In this document: positions 31,187-40,090 of the stretch, piece by piece | How the letters are laid out: each line of letters begins with the position of its first letter | How positions within the stretch are numbered: position 1 is the stretch's first letter | DNA from: an uncultured Sphingomonas sp. | GTDB taxonomy: Bacteria > Pseudomonadota > Alphaproteobacteria > Sphingomonadales > Sphingomonadaceae | Length of the DNA: 41,234 nucleotides | Direction of reading: 5' to 3' | Assembly (NCBI GenBank): GCA_913776045.1 | Contig: CAJYOI010000002.1 | Location: forward strand, 1 to 41,234 | Translations under genes and position numbers: made by a program | The notes under the pieces: model-generated | The model's input: only the letters and a program-made list of their open reading frames with translations | Told to the model about the DNA's origin: nothing | Database searches by the model: none

Positions 31187-33583
31187 TCAGAAGGACGCCG
31201 AGATCTGGGCGAACCAGTTGCGCGGACGGGCGAAGATGCGTTCGGCATAGCCGAGCGTCGCCAGCGAGGCGTTGCCCTGAATGAGGTAGCGCGAGTCGAG
31301 GATGTTGTTGACGCCCGCGCTGACTTCGAACCGGTTGGCGAATTTCAGGCCGACCGAGGCATTGCCGACGAAATAGCCGTCCTCCTCGATCAGCGGGATG
31401 CTGCCGGTGATGAAGGTGATCTTCGACTGATAGGTGCCGTCGACCCGCGGGGTCAGCGTCATGTCGCGGCCGAGCTCGATCTTGTACGACAGGCCGAAGT
31501 TCGCCTGGAGTTCGGGTGTGAACGGCAGGTCGTCGTTCGGCGTCACGGTCGCGGTCGCGCCGGGGATCGGGGTGATGCTCTTGATCTTGTCCTTCAGCAC
31601 GCTCAGGCCGCCGTCGAAGATCAGCCCCCAGGGCGCGCGGTAGCTCGCCTCCGCCTCGAACCCGCGGATGCGCGCTTCGCCGGCGTTGAACAGCAGCGGA
31701 ACGACGCCCTGGCGGAAGATCAGCTGGATGTCCTGATATTCGGCCTGGAACGCCGCCAGATTCAGGCGCAGCCGACCGATGTTGGTCTTGATGCCCGCTT
31801 CGTAGCTGGTGACGCTTTCGTCGGCGAAAGGCACCGGCAGATTGTCCGCGGTCGCGGCATTGTACCGCGTGTTGAAGCCGCCCGACTTGAAGCTCCTGGC
31901 ATAGGACGCATAGGTGCTGATCGCGTCGTTCCAGCGATACTGGATGCTGCCCGACCCGGTCAGCGCCGCGAAATCGCGCTGGAATGGGCGCGGGAAGATG
32001 AACAGCGGCCCCCCTTGCGTCGTCGCCAGCGTCGGCAGCGGGTTCGGATCGGGCTGGGTCGCCGGGAACAGGTTCAGCACCGTGCCTTGGTAGAATTTGC
32101 GGTCGGACGTGTAGCGCAGCCCGCCGCTCAGTTCGAGCTGCGTAGTCGGCGACCAGCTGACTTCGCCGAACACCGCGACCGAATTGGTCTTCAGGCGCGA
32201 CACCTGCAGGTCGCGGCTGCCGGGGCCGCCGGCGAGCAACGACGAGATGACCGGCGGGGACGGCGGGAAGGCGAGCAAGACGGTCGCGCGCTCGTCGGTC
32301 GCCTCGTTGAAATAATAGCCGCCGAGGATGCCGTTCACCTTGCCGAAGTCGAGCTGGAGCTGGACCTCCTGGCTGAACTGGTTCGATTTCGATCCGACGT
32401 CGGTGGTGATGAGCGTCAGCGGTGTGTTGTCCGCATCGCGGATGCCGCGCGAGGTTGTTTCGCGGTAGCCGGTGATGAGCTTCACCAGCGCCTGGTCGGT
32501 CAGGCGGATGTTCGCCGTGCCCGCGACGCCCCACACTTCCGACATGCTCATGACCGGCGCATTGCCGCCGTTCACGAAATCGCCGCGCGCCTGAAGATCG
32601 TTGGCGCAGCGGATGTCGTTGATCATCGGCACGTTGGGCGCGCCGAAGCGACGGTCGCCGGGTACGATCGGGGAAAAGGGGATGGTCGCACCGGGGCAGC
32701 CGGCGGCGACGCTGGCGATCGCGGCGACGGGCGCCTGTTCGTTGACCCCGGCCAGCACGAACGGCGCGCCGTTTTCGTCACGCCGCGAATAATCGCCGCG
32801 GATGAACAGATCGAAGGCCTTCGACGGCTCCCACTTCACCGCGCCGTTGAACGAATAGCCGTTCTCATTGCCCAGATCCAAACCGTCGACCGCGCGAATG
32901 ACATAGCCGTCGCGCTTGCGGAAACCGCCCGAGACGCGTGCGGCAAGCGTGTCGCCGATCGGCACGTTGAGCGCGGCGAAGCCTTCGCGCAAATTATAGT
33001 CGCCGATGCGCAGACGCCCGCGCCCGCTCCATGTCCCCATTTCGGGCTGGCGCGTGCGGACCAGGATCGCCCCGCCGATCGTGTTGCGGCCGAACAACGT
33101 GCCCTGCGGCCCGCGCAGCACTTCGACGCCGTCGATGTCGCCGAAATCGATCGCCCCGCCAACCGCACGGCCGAGGTAGACTTCGTCGAGGTAGATGCCG
33201 ACGCCCGGATCGACCGCCGCGGTCGGATCGACCTGGCCGACGCCGCGGATGAAGACGACGGCAGACGCGGTGTTGCCTGACAGCTGGCCGGCGGGCTTGA
33301 ACTGAAGGCTGGGCGTGATGCGTTCCAGATCGGACGTCTGCACGACCTGACGCTGTTCGAGGATGTCGGCGCTGAACGCGGAAATCGCGACCGGCGTGTC
33401 CTGCAGGCTTTCCTCGCGCCGGCGGGCGGTGACGATGATGTCCTGGGTGTCGGTGTCGCTTGCGTTCGCCTGCGCCGTCGCATCCTGCGCGATCGCGGTT
33501 CCCGGTACCGTAGCGACCGCCACTGCACACAGCGCCGCATGGGAACGCAACAGGGCGCGCATCGTCGAACGAAGACCAGTCAT
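31187..33583 (-). CDS. TonB-dependent outer-membrane receptor
   Basis: A 798-residue receptor. A signal peptide (cleavage probably after AIAQ) is followed by the typical sphingomonad TonB region IIVTARRREESLQDTPVAISAF, a plug domain (IRGVGQVDPTAAVDPGVGIY, EVLRGPQGTLFGRNTIGGA) and a 22-strand barrel ending in phenylalanine (QISASF). It imports a substrate across the outer membrane using TonB energy. Neighbouring ligM and fer genes suggest a lignin-derived aromatic compound, but sphingomonads have many such receptors and the substrate is not shown. The start at 33583 follows GGGAGG. The promoter region contains two dyads (33630-33668). 163 bases without a recognised feature separate it from the mutarotase remnant. 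Confidence 0.92.
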   Translation of the reverse strand: MTGLRSTMRALLRSHAALCAVAVATVPGTAIAQDATAQANASDTDTQDIIVTARRREESLQDTPVAISAFSADILEQRQVVQTSDLERITPSLQFKPAGQLSGNTASAVVFIRGVGQVDPTAAVDPGVGIYLDEVYLGRAVGGAIDFGDIDGVEVLRGPQGTLFGRNTIGGAILVRTRQPEMGTWSGRGRLRIGDYNLREGFAALNVPIGDTLAARVSGGFRKRDGYVIRAVDGLDLGNENGYSFNGAVKWEPSKAFDLFIRGDYSRRDENGAPFVLAGVNEQAPVAAIASVAAGCPGATIPFSPIVPGDRRFGAPNVPMINDIRCANDLQARGDFVNGGNAPVMSMSEVWGVAGTANIRLTDQALVKLITGYRETTSRGIRDADNTPLTLITTDVGSKSNQFSQEVQLQLDFGKVNGILGGYYFNEATDERATVLLAFPPSPPVISSLLAGGPGSRDLQVSRLKTNSVAVFGEVSWSPTTQLELSGGLRYTSDRKFYQGTVLNLFPATQPDPNPLPTLATTQGGPLFIFPRPFQRDFAALTGSGSIQYRWNDAISTYASYARSFKSGGFNTRYNAATADNLPVPFADESVTSYEAGIKTNIGRLRLNLAAFQAEYQDIQLIFRQGVVPLLFNAGEARIRGFEAEASYRAPWGLIFDGGLSVLKDKIKSITPIPGATATVTPNDDLPFTPELQANFGLSYKIELGRDMTLTPRVDGTYQSKITFITGSIPLIEEDGYFVGNASVGLKFANRFEVSAGVNNILDSRYLIQGNASLATLGYAERIFARPRNWFAQISASF

Positions 33584-33629
33584 CGCATCCTCCCTTATCG
33601 GGAGAGGTCTGCCCCTCTTCCCCTTCCGA

Positions 33630-33668
33630 TGCAGGCTATCCTGCAAACTGCTATTGTCAATAACTGTT
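33630..33668 (-). promoter_or_regulatory. Promoter and dyads before the TonB receptor gene
   Basis: On the minus strand TTGACA (33660-33655) is spaced 16 bases from TAGCCT (33638-33633). A perfect TGCAGG-ctat-CCTGCA palindrome (33630-33645) covers the -10. An imperfect 23-base dyad, two 11-base arms (33646-33656 and 33658-33668) matching at 9 positions, covers the -35. This suggests repressor control. Confidence 0.55.
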
Positions 33669-33685
33669 ATGGTGGAAAACGACGT

Positions 33686-33835
33686 CTAGAGCCGCGTCGC
33701 GCACCGGAGTTCGGCGAGTGTTCGGCGCGCGTCCCGGCGACACCGATACCAATCGATATCGTTTACCGCCCGGCCGCCGCCGCGCATCATCGCAAGCGCT
33801 TCGGCCAGCCGGTCGACAAGGGTACGATCGTCCAT
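33686..33835 (-). CDS. Small hypothetical protein, 49 residues
   Basis: A 49-residue basic, mostly helical peptide (MDDRTLVDRLAEALAMM near the start). A purine-rich GGAGAGGAAG precedes the ATG at 33835; a second ATG at 33847 is possible. It lies between ligM and the TonB receptor gene on the same strand, 84 bases after the ligM stop. I do not recognise a family. It may be real because the ribosome site is good and codon use fits, but a short ORF can also be chance. Confidence 0.4.
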   Translation of the reverse strand: MDDRTLVDRLAEALAMMRGGGRAVNDIDWYRCRRDARRTLAELRCATRL

Positions 33836-33919
33836 CTTCCTCTCCATCGTGCCCTCCACTGCCCACTGCCCCCGCCCTCCGCCCTCCGCCGCCCGGCGGA
33901 GGAGCGGCGGCACCCGCGT

Positions 33920-35341
<1,422 letters not shown>

Positions 35342-35415
35342 TTATGGGACGGAGCATGACATTCGTACGCACTACATACAATATCTCGGCGGCTAAATTG
35401 TTTGCCGTCATAGCA

Positions 35416-35871
35416 TCAGACGGCGTCGGCCTCGTGGATGCGCGACAGCAGCGCGATCAGCATCCGCACCTCGGCCGCCGAGAAGCGGTCCTTCAGCCAC
35501 GCCTCATGCTCGCGGATCGCGGCGCGTGCCTGCGCCAGCGCGACACCCCCGGCGGGTGTGAGGGTCAGCATCTGCCGTCGACGATCGACCATGGACGCGC
35601 CGCGGCCGATCAGATCGCGCTCCTGCAGACGGTTGACGATCGCCATGACCGTCGCGCGGTCCATCTGCAGCCGCCGCCCGAGATCGGCCTGCGCGATGCC
35701 AGGATGATCGTGGACCAGCCACAGCACCGACACCTGCTTTTGCGTCAGCCCCAACTCGCTGAACGTCTCGGTGAAATGCCGATACACCGCGCCGTGCGCC
35801 AAGCGGATGTGGAAGCCCAGGATGTCGGCGACCGACCCGGAGTCGCTGGTCATCGGGTCCCTGTCGCTCAC
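35416..35871 (-). CDS. MarR family regulator, DesR-like by position
   Basis: About 151 residues with a MarR winged helix: GIAQADLGRRLQMDRATVMAI (recognition helix) followed by the wing DRRRQMLTLT. The start is probably GTG at 35871, with AAGG seven bases before it; an ATG at 35854 or at 35889 is also possible. It is directly upstream of ligM on the same strand. A MarR regulator (DesR) represses ligM in Sphingobium SYK-6, and this gene is the natural candidate here. The ligand, likely vanillate or a related acid, is inferred. A dyad-like stretch with GTATG and CGTAC halves about 5 bases apart lies in the 92-base gap before ligM. Confidence 0.85.
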   Translation of the reverse strand: MSDRDPMTSDSGSVADILGFHIRLAHGAVYRHFTETFSELGLTQKQVSVLWLVHDHPGIAQADLGRRLQMDRATVMAIVNRLQERDLIGRGASMVDRRRQMLTLTPAGGVALAQARAAIREHEAWLKDRFSAAEVRMLIALLSRIHEADAV

Positions 35872-36001
35872 CTGTCCACCTTCCTGCATCGATCGCCGTG
35901 GCTGTACCGCACAGCGGAGCTCGGACAAGTCCCCGCGATGGTGCGTTGCCGACGAGATTATAGGTTTGACGCCCAACAAAAAAACTGGCTTCCCCGTGAC
36001 G

Positions 36002-36454
36002 ATGTCGGCACCAACTCCCCTGATCGGCGCGCTGAACCCGCTGGTTGGCTATCACCTGCGTCGCGCCTCCGCCGTCTTCGCCGCCGACTTTACCGCCGCG
36101 GTTGAGGGTACGGGAATGCGCCAGGTGCTTATCGGCATTCTGGCCGTCGTCGCGGCCAGCCCGGGCATCAACCAAGGCGCCGTCGGGCGGATCCTGGGCA
36201 TCAAGCGCGCCAATATGGTGTCGCTAATCAACGAACTGATCGATGCCGGGCTGATCCTTCGCGAAACCGATCCGACCGACCGACGCGCCTTCACGCTGAC
36301 CGTGTCGGCGGCGGGCACCGCGATGCTCGACGAGTGCACGCAGCGGATCGAAGCCCATGAGGAACAGCTGCTCGCCGGCTTCTCGGCTGCCGAAAAGGCG
36401 ATGCTGCTCGACCTGCTCGGCCGGATCGAAAAGCGCGGATCGCCGGCGGATTAG
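36002..36454 (+). CDS. MarR family regulator, FerC-like by context
   Basis: About 150 residues, MarR fold: helix-turn-helix GINQGAVGRILGIKRANMVS and wing DPTDRRAFTLTVS. The start at 36002 has only a weak ribosome site; GTG at 35996 is an alternative. It is divergent from the other MarR gene (130 bases between) and convergent with ferA, whose stop lies 23 bases away. In Sphingobium SYK-6 the MarR protein FerC represses ferBA and is released by hydroxycinnamoyl-CoA thioesters. This gene could play that role, though it is not in the divergent ferBA position. Sequence alone does not decide. Confidence 0.8.
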   Translation: MSAPTPLIGALNPLVGYHLRRASAVFAADFTAAVEGTGMRQVLIGILAVVAASPGINQGAVGRILGIKRANMVSLINELIDAGLILRETDPTDRRAFTLTVSAAGTAMLDECTQRIEAHEEQLLAGFSAAEKAMLLDLLGRIEKRGSPAD

Positions 36455-36476
36455 GCCTTCTGCACTATGATTGCGT

Positions 36477-38564
36477 TCAGTCCGCCAGGATCAGCGCATC
36501 GAGCGCCACGACACCCTCGCCGGATGGATAGACGACGACCGGATTGAGATCGACCTCGCGGATCGCAGGGGTCCCCGCCAGCACGCGACCGAGATTGGCG
36601 ATGAGATCCGCCACCGCTTCCACGTCCAGCGCGGGCGACCCGCGGTAGCCGTCCAGCAGCGCGCCCTGCTTCAGCGCGCGGAGTTCGGCGATGATCGCCT
36701 GGCGGGTCAGGTCGATCGGCAGCAGCCGCACGTCGTGAAGCAGTTCCGCGGTCACCCCGCCGAAGCCAACCAGGATCACCGGCCCCCAATCGGGATCGTT
36801 GCGCGCGCCGACGATCAGTTCGGTCCCGCGCTTGCCCATCGCCTCGACCTGCGCACCCTCGAGCGCGATGGTAGCGTCATAGGCGGCGACGTTGTCGTAG
36901 AGCCGGTCCCACGCCGCCTCCAGCGCTGCATCGTCGGCGATGTTCAGGATGACGCCGCCGGCATCACTCTTGTGGCTGAGCGCCGCGGCCTGCGCCTTGA
37001 TCGCGACCGGATAGCCGACGCGGGCGGCGACCGCCTTTGCCTCCGTCATATCGGTGGCGAACCCGCCCTGGGGGAACGGGATGCCAACGGGTGCGAGCAG
37101 TTGCTTGGCGCGATATTCGGGGATGACGCCGCGCGGCAGGTCGAGTGCGACCGGTGCGGCATCGGCATGGGTGAAATCGCGCTCCGCCCGACGGATCAGG
37201 TGGCGCAGCGCGCGAAAGGCGCGGTCGGGCGACGGAAAGTATGTCACGCCGATCGCACGCAACCCGGCGATATAGTCGGGTGGCACCGGTGCGCCGTCGT
37301 CGAGCCCGGCGAAGATCACCGGCTTGGTCGGATTCAGCCCCTTCACCGCATCGATGATGTAGGGAAATTTGCGCGCTGCGGTCGCCGGGTCGGTCTGGAT
37401 GATACCGAACACCAATGCGGCATAGGCATCGTCGGCCAGCAGCGGGATCAGCGTGCGGCGGTAGAGATCGGGATCGACCAAAGCCTGAGCGGTCAGGTCC
37501 ATCGGGTTGGATACGGGGATGAAATCGGGAATCGCCGCGCGCATCGCCGCGGCTGTGTCGCCTGACATCTGCGGCAGCGCGAGCCCGATCGACTCCGCCA
37601 GATCGAGCGTCAGTGCCTTGAACGCGCCGCTTTCGGTCAGCACCGCGACGCCGCCCGCGGTCACCGGCCGGCTGCGCACCGCGAGTTCGACGACGTCGCC
37701 CAGCGCCTCCAGGCTGTCGACCAGAATGACCCCGGCGCGTTCCACCTTCGCGCGCATCAGCTGCCAGTCGCCGGCCATGGCGCCGGTGTGGGTCGCCGCG
37801 GACTCGCGCGCCGCGCTCGACGTGCCGGGGTGAAGCAGGACGATCGGCTTGCCCGCCGCCCGTGCCCGCTCGGCGAGTTCCAGGAAGCGCGCGGGCTTGC
37901 GGAACTGTTCGACGATCATCGCAAGGCCCTGGGTGGCGGGGTCGTCGATCAGATGTTCGACATAATCCTCGACCCCCGACGCCGCTTCGTTGCCGGTCGA
38001 CACCGACACGGTGATGCCGAGATCCTTGGCGATCAGCGTCGTGCCGAGCACCACCGCCATCGCCCCCGACTGGCTGACGATGCCGACCGCCGGCTTGCCG
38101 TCCAAGTCGAGCACGGGCGCCTCGACGAAGGTCAGGGGCACGCCCGCGGCATAGTTGACGAGGCCCAGGCAATTCGGCCCCTCGACGATCATCCCGTGCT
38201 CTGCCGCGATTCGTGCGACCTCGGCCTGCGCCGCCAGCCCTTCCTCGCCCCCTTCGGCAAAGCCTGCGGAAAAGATGATCGCCGCACCGACATTTCGCTT
38301 CGCCAGTGCCTGCACCGCGCCCAGCACCGCCGGGCCGGGGATCGCCAGCACCGCTGCATCGACGCCGTCCGGCAGGTCGTCGATCGACCTCAGGCACGGC
38401 CGCCCGTCGATCTCGTCGCGCTTGGGGTTGATGAGGTGGATGGCGCCGGCATAGCCATGGCGTTCGAGGTTGCGCAGCACCGAGTTCCCCAGTGCGCCGG
38501 GCGTCGGCGACGCGCCGACGATGACGACCGAACGGGGGGTAAGCAGGCGGGAAAGGTCGGGCAT
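36477..38564 (-). CDS. ferA: Feruloyl-CoA synthetase, NDP-forming acyl-CoA synthetase type
   Basis: A 695-residue acetate-CoA ligase (ADP-forming) superfamily protein. The order is a CoA-binding fold (VVIVGASPTPGALGNSVLRN), a central ligase domain with the phospho-histidine loop THTGAMAGDW, and a C-terminal ATP-grasp domain (VAIKAQAAALSHKSDAGGV). In sphingomonads FerA, of this unusual non-AMP-forming type, makes feruloyl-CoA from ferulate, ATP and CoA. The assignment to ferulate rests on the gene lying just downstream of ferB. The start at 38564 is used because it opens the CoA-binding domain; the upstream in-frame extension runs into the repeat at 38577. Length is normal for the single-chain form. 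Confidence 0.88.
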   Translation of the reverse strand: MPDLSRLLTPRSVVIVGASPTPGALGNSVLRNLERHGYAGAIHLINPKRDEIDGRPCLRSIDDLPDGVDAAVLAIPGPAVLGAVQALAKRNVGAAIIFSAGFAEGGEEGLAAQAEVARIAAEHGMIVEGPNCLGLVNYAAGVPLTFVEAPVLDLDGKPAVGIVSQSGAMAVVLGTTLIAKDLGITVSVSTGNEAASGVEDYVEHLIDDPATQGLAMIVEQFRKPARFLELAERARAAGKPIVLLHPGTSSAARESAATHTGAMAGDWQLMRAKVERAGVILVDSLEALGDVVELAVRSRPVTAGGVAVLTESGAFKALTLDLAESIGLALPQMSGDTAAAMRAAIPDFIPVSNPMDLTAQALVDPDLYRRTLIPLLADDAYAALVFGIIQTDPATAARKFPYIIDAVKGLNPTKPVIFAGLDDGAPVPPDYIAGLRAIGVTYFPSPDRAFRALRHLIRRAERDFTHADAAPVALDLPRGVIPEYRAKQLLAPVGIPFPQGGFATDMTEAKAVAARVGYPVAIKAQAAALSHKSDAGGVILNIADDAALEAAWDRLYDNVAAYDATIALEGAQVEAMGKRGTELIVGARNDPDWGPVILVGFGGVTAELLHDVRLLPIDLTRQAIIAELRALKQGALLDGYRGSPALDVEAVADLIANLGRVLAGTPAIREVDLNPVVVYPSGEGVVALDALILAD

Positions 38565-38576
38565 TGTGATCCTTCG

Positions 38577-38704
38577 ATCCTCCCCGGTACGGGGAGGTGG
38601 CAGTGCGCAACACTGACGTAGGGGGGGCTCCGCGTAAGACATCGCTCGCGAATACCCCCCTCTACCATACTGCGCATGGTCCCCCTCCCCGTACCGGGGA
38701 GGAT
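38577..38704. repeat. 128-bp palindromic element between ferB and ferA
   Basis: The ends (38577-38597 and 38684-38704, ATCCTCCCCGGTACGGGGAG plus one base) are a perfect inverted repeat. Inside are CAGTG-cgcaa-CACTG, an ACCAT/ATGGT stem and facing GTAGGGGGGG and CCCCCCTCTAC blocks flanking TCGCTCGCG. It is the same family as 9498-9626 in the other orientation. It fills almost the whole 148-base gap between two co-directional genes. Confidence 0.85.
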
Positions 38705-38712
38705 TTGGAGGC

Positions 38713-39549
38713 TCAGGCCTTCACCTTGTCCTTGTCGTAGGCACCCAAGCCCGGCTTGTAGCTCTTCTCGTCGATGAACTGCCGGATGCCTTCCTTGCGC
38801 CCTTCGTTGTCGTACGAATTGGCCGCTTCCTGCGCACGGACCAGATAGTCCTCGGCATCGTCGTAGCTCATGACGCCGACGCGCTTCATCGCATCCTTGG
38901 TCGCCTTCAGCGCGACCGGGTTCTTGGCGAGCAGCACCTGAGCGACTTCGGTCACGCGCGCCTTCAGCTGATCGAGCGGATGCGCTTCGTTGACCAGGCC
39001 CCATTCGACCGCAGTCTTGCCGTCGATATTCTCGCCCATCATCGCGTGGTACATCGCCTTGCGGAACGGCATCAGTTCCTGCGCCACCTTGGTCGCGCCA
39101 CCGCCGGGCAGGATGCCCCAGTTGATCTCGCTGAGGCCGAACTTCGCCTCTTCCGCCGCGAACGCCAGGTCGCAGGCGAACAGCGGGCCATAGCCGCCGC
39201 CGAAGCACCAGCCGTTGACCATCGCGATCGTCGGCTTCTGATACCAGCGCAGGCGCCGCCACCAGCCATAGCTCTCGCGCTGCGCCTGGCGCGTGCCGGC
39301 GAGGCCCTTGGCTTCGGTTTCGCGGAAATATTCCTTCAGGTCCATGCCCGCAGTCCAGGCCGGACCTTCGCCCGACAACACGAGCACGCCGACGTCGTCG
39401 CGGAATTCGAGTGCGTCGAGCACGTCCATCATGTCGCGGTTGAGCGTCGGGCTCATCGCGTTGCGCTTTTCCGCGCGGTTGAAACGGACCCAGGCGATAC
39501 GGTCCTCGACGTCGTAAGCGACGACGCCGTTGCTGCTGTATTCGGTCAT
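38713..39549 (-). CDS. ferB: Feruloyl-CoA hydratase/lyase
   Basis: A 278-residue crotonase-fold enzyme of the hydroxycinnamoyl-CoA hydratase-lyase type. Family features are GMDLKEYFRETEAKG, WYQKPTIAMVNGWCFGGGYG (oxyanion hole and the tight-turn glycine region) and the catalytic glutamate in FGLSEINWGILPGG. It hydrates feruloyl-CoA and splits it to vanillin and acetyl-CoA. The ribosome site AAGGGG lies 8 bases before the ATG. It follows the DUF3237 gene by 22 bases and precedes ferA, separated only by the repeat. The gene order aldehyde dehydrogenase, DUF3237, ferB, ferA reads as one operon. Confidence 0.93.
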   Translation of the reverse strand: MTEYSSNGVVAYDVEDRIAWVRFNRAEKRNAMSPTLNRDMMDVLDALEFRDDVGVLVLSGEGPAWTAGMDLKEYFRETEAKGLAGTRQAQRESYGWWRRLRWYQKPTIAMVNGWCFGGGYGPLFACDLAFAAEEAKFGLSEINWGILPGGGATKVAQELMPFRKAMYHAMMGENIDGKTAVEWGLVNEAHPLDQLKARVTEVAQVLLAKNPVALKATKDAMKRVGVMSYDDAEDYLVRAQEAANSYDNEGRKEGIRQFIDEKSYKPGLGAYDKDKVKA

Positions 39550-39571
39550 GGTTGAACCCCTTGCTGGCGCG

Positions 39572-40081
39572 TCACTCGACGGCGAAGATTTCGATGAGGA
39601 CATGGTCGGGCATACGGATGCCGCGGGCCACGAAGGTCTTGTCCCGCAGCCACTGATGCTTGCCCGGCGGCGGGTCGAACACGGGCGAGCTGCGGAAATA
39701 ATAGGCAGACGGGTCGACCCGCTCACCACGGGCGATACGGTCGGTTACGTCCTGGCTGGCGACGCGGACCCCCGGATTGAAAATGCCGATAACGGTGCCG
39801 TCGTCGGCCTTCAGGAAATAGCGCGCCTCGACGCGCGTAAAGCCGCCCGGATAGATCGTCTGCCAGTCGCCGCCGCCGGGCAACACGGTGCCCGACAGCC
39901 GAGGGCCAGTGATCGTACCGCCGGTGATCGGAATGAACCGCCGCCGCCCACCGTCGATCTCGCCCTGCTCCACCGGCGCGGCAATCTCGACGCGCACGGT
40001 GAAGACGGGGGTGAGTTTCGGCGGTGCCGGTGCCTGGGCGACTACGGCGGCGGCGGCGAGCGCGAGCGGAAGGATTGCCAT
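39572..40081 (-). CDS. Secreted DUF3237 protein in the ferulate operon
   Basis: A 169-residue protein with a signal peptide (LPLALAAAAVVAQA). The rest matches DUF3237: VFTVRVEIAAPVEQGEIDGG, RRRFIPITGGTITGPRLSG, VLPGGGDWQ and, near the end, ARYFLKADDGTVIGIFNPG and YYFRSSPVFDPP. The fold is a lipocalin-like or dodecin-unrelated beta barrel of unknown role. The ribosome site GAGG overlaps the stop of the aldehyde dehydrogenase, so the two are tightly coupled. Because it has an export signal while its neighbours are cytoplasmic enzymes, a role in binding or detoxifying an aromatic compound in the periplasm is possible but unproven. Confidence 0.85.
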   Translation of the reverse strand: MAILPLALAAAAVVAQAPAPPKLTPVFTVRVEIAAPVEQGEIDGGRRRFIPITGGTITGPRLSGTVLPGGGDWQTIYPGGFTRVEARYFLKADDGTVIGIFNPGVRVASQDVTDRIARGERVDPSAYYFRSSPVFDPPPGKHQWLRDKTFVARGIRMPDHVLIEIFAVE

Positions 40082-40090
40082 CGCCCGGCC

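Noticed and set aside
31125-32534. A 469-residue ORF overlapping the TonB receptor gene
   Set aside because: The sequence is Arg/Pro/His-rich frame shadow; the receptor frame has signal peptide, plug and barrel features.
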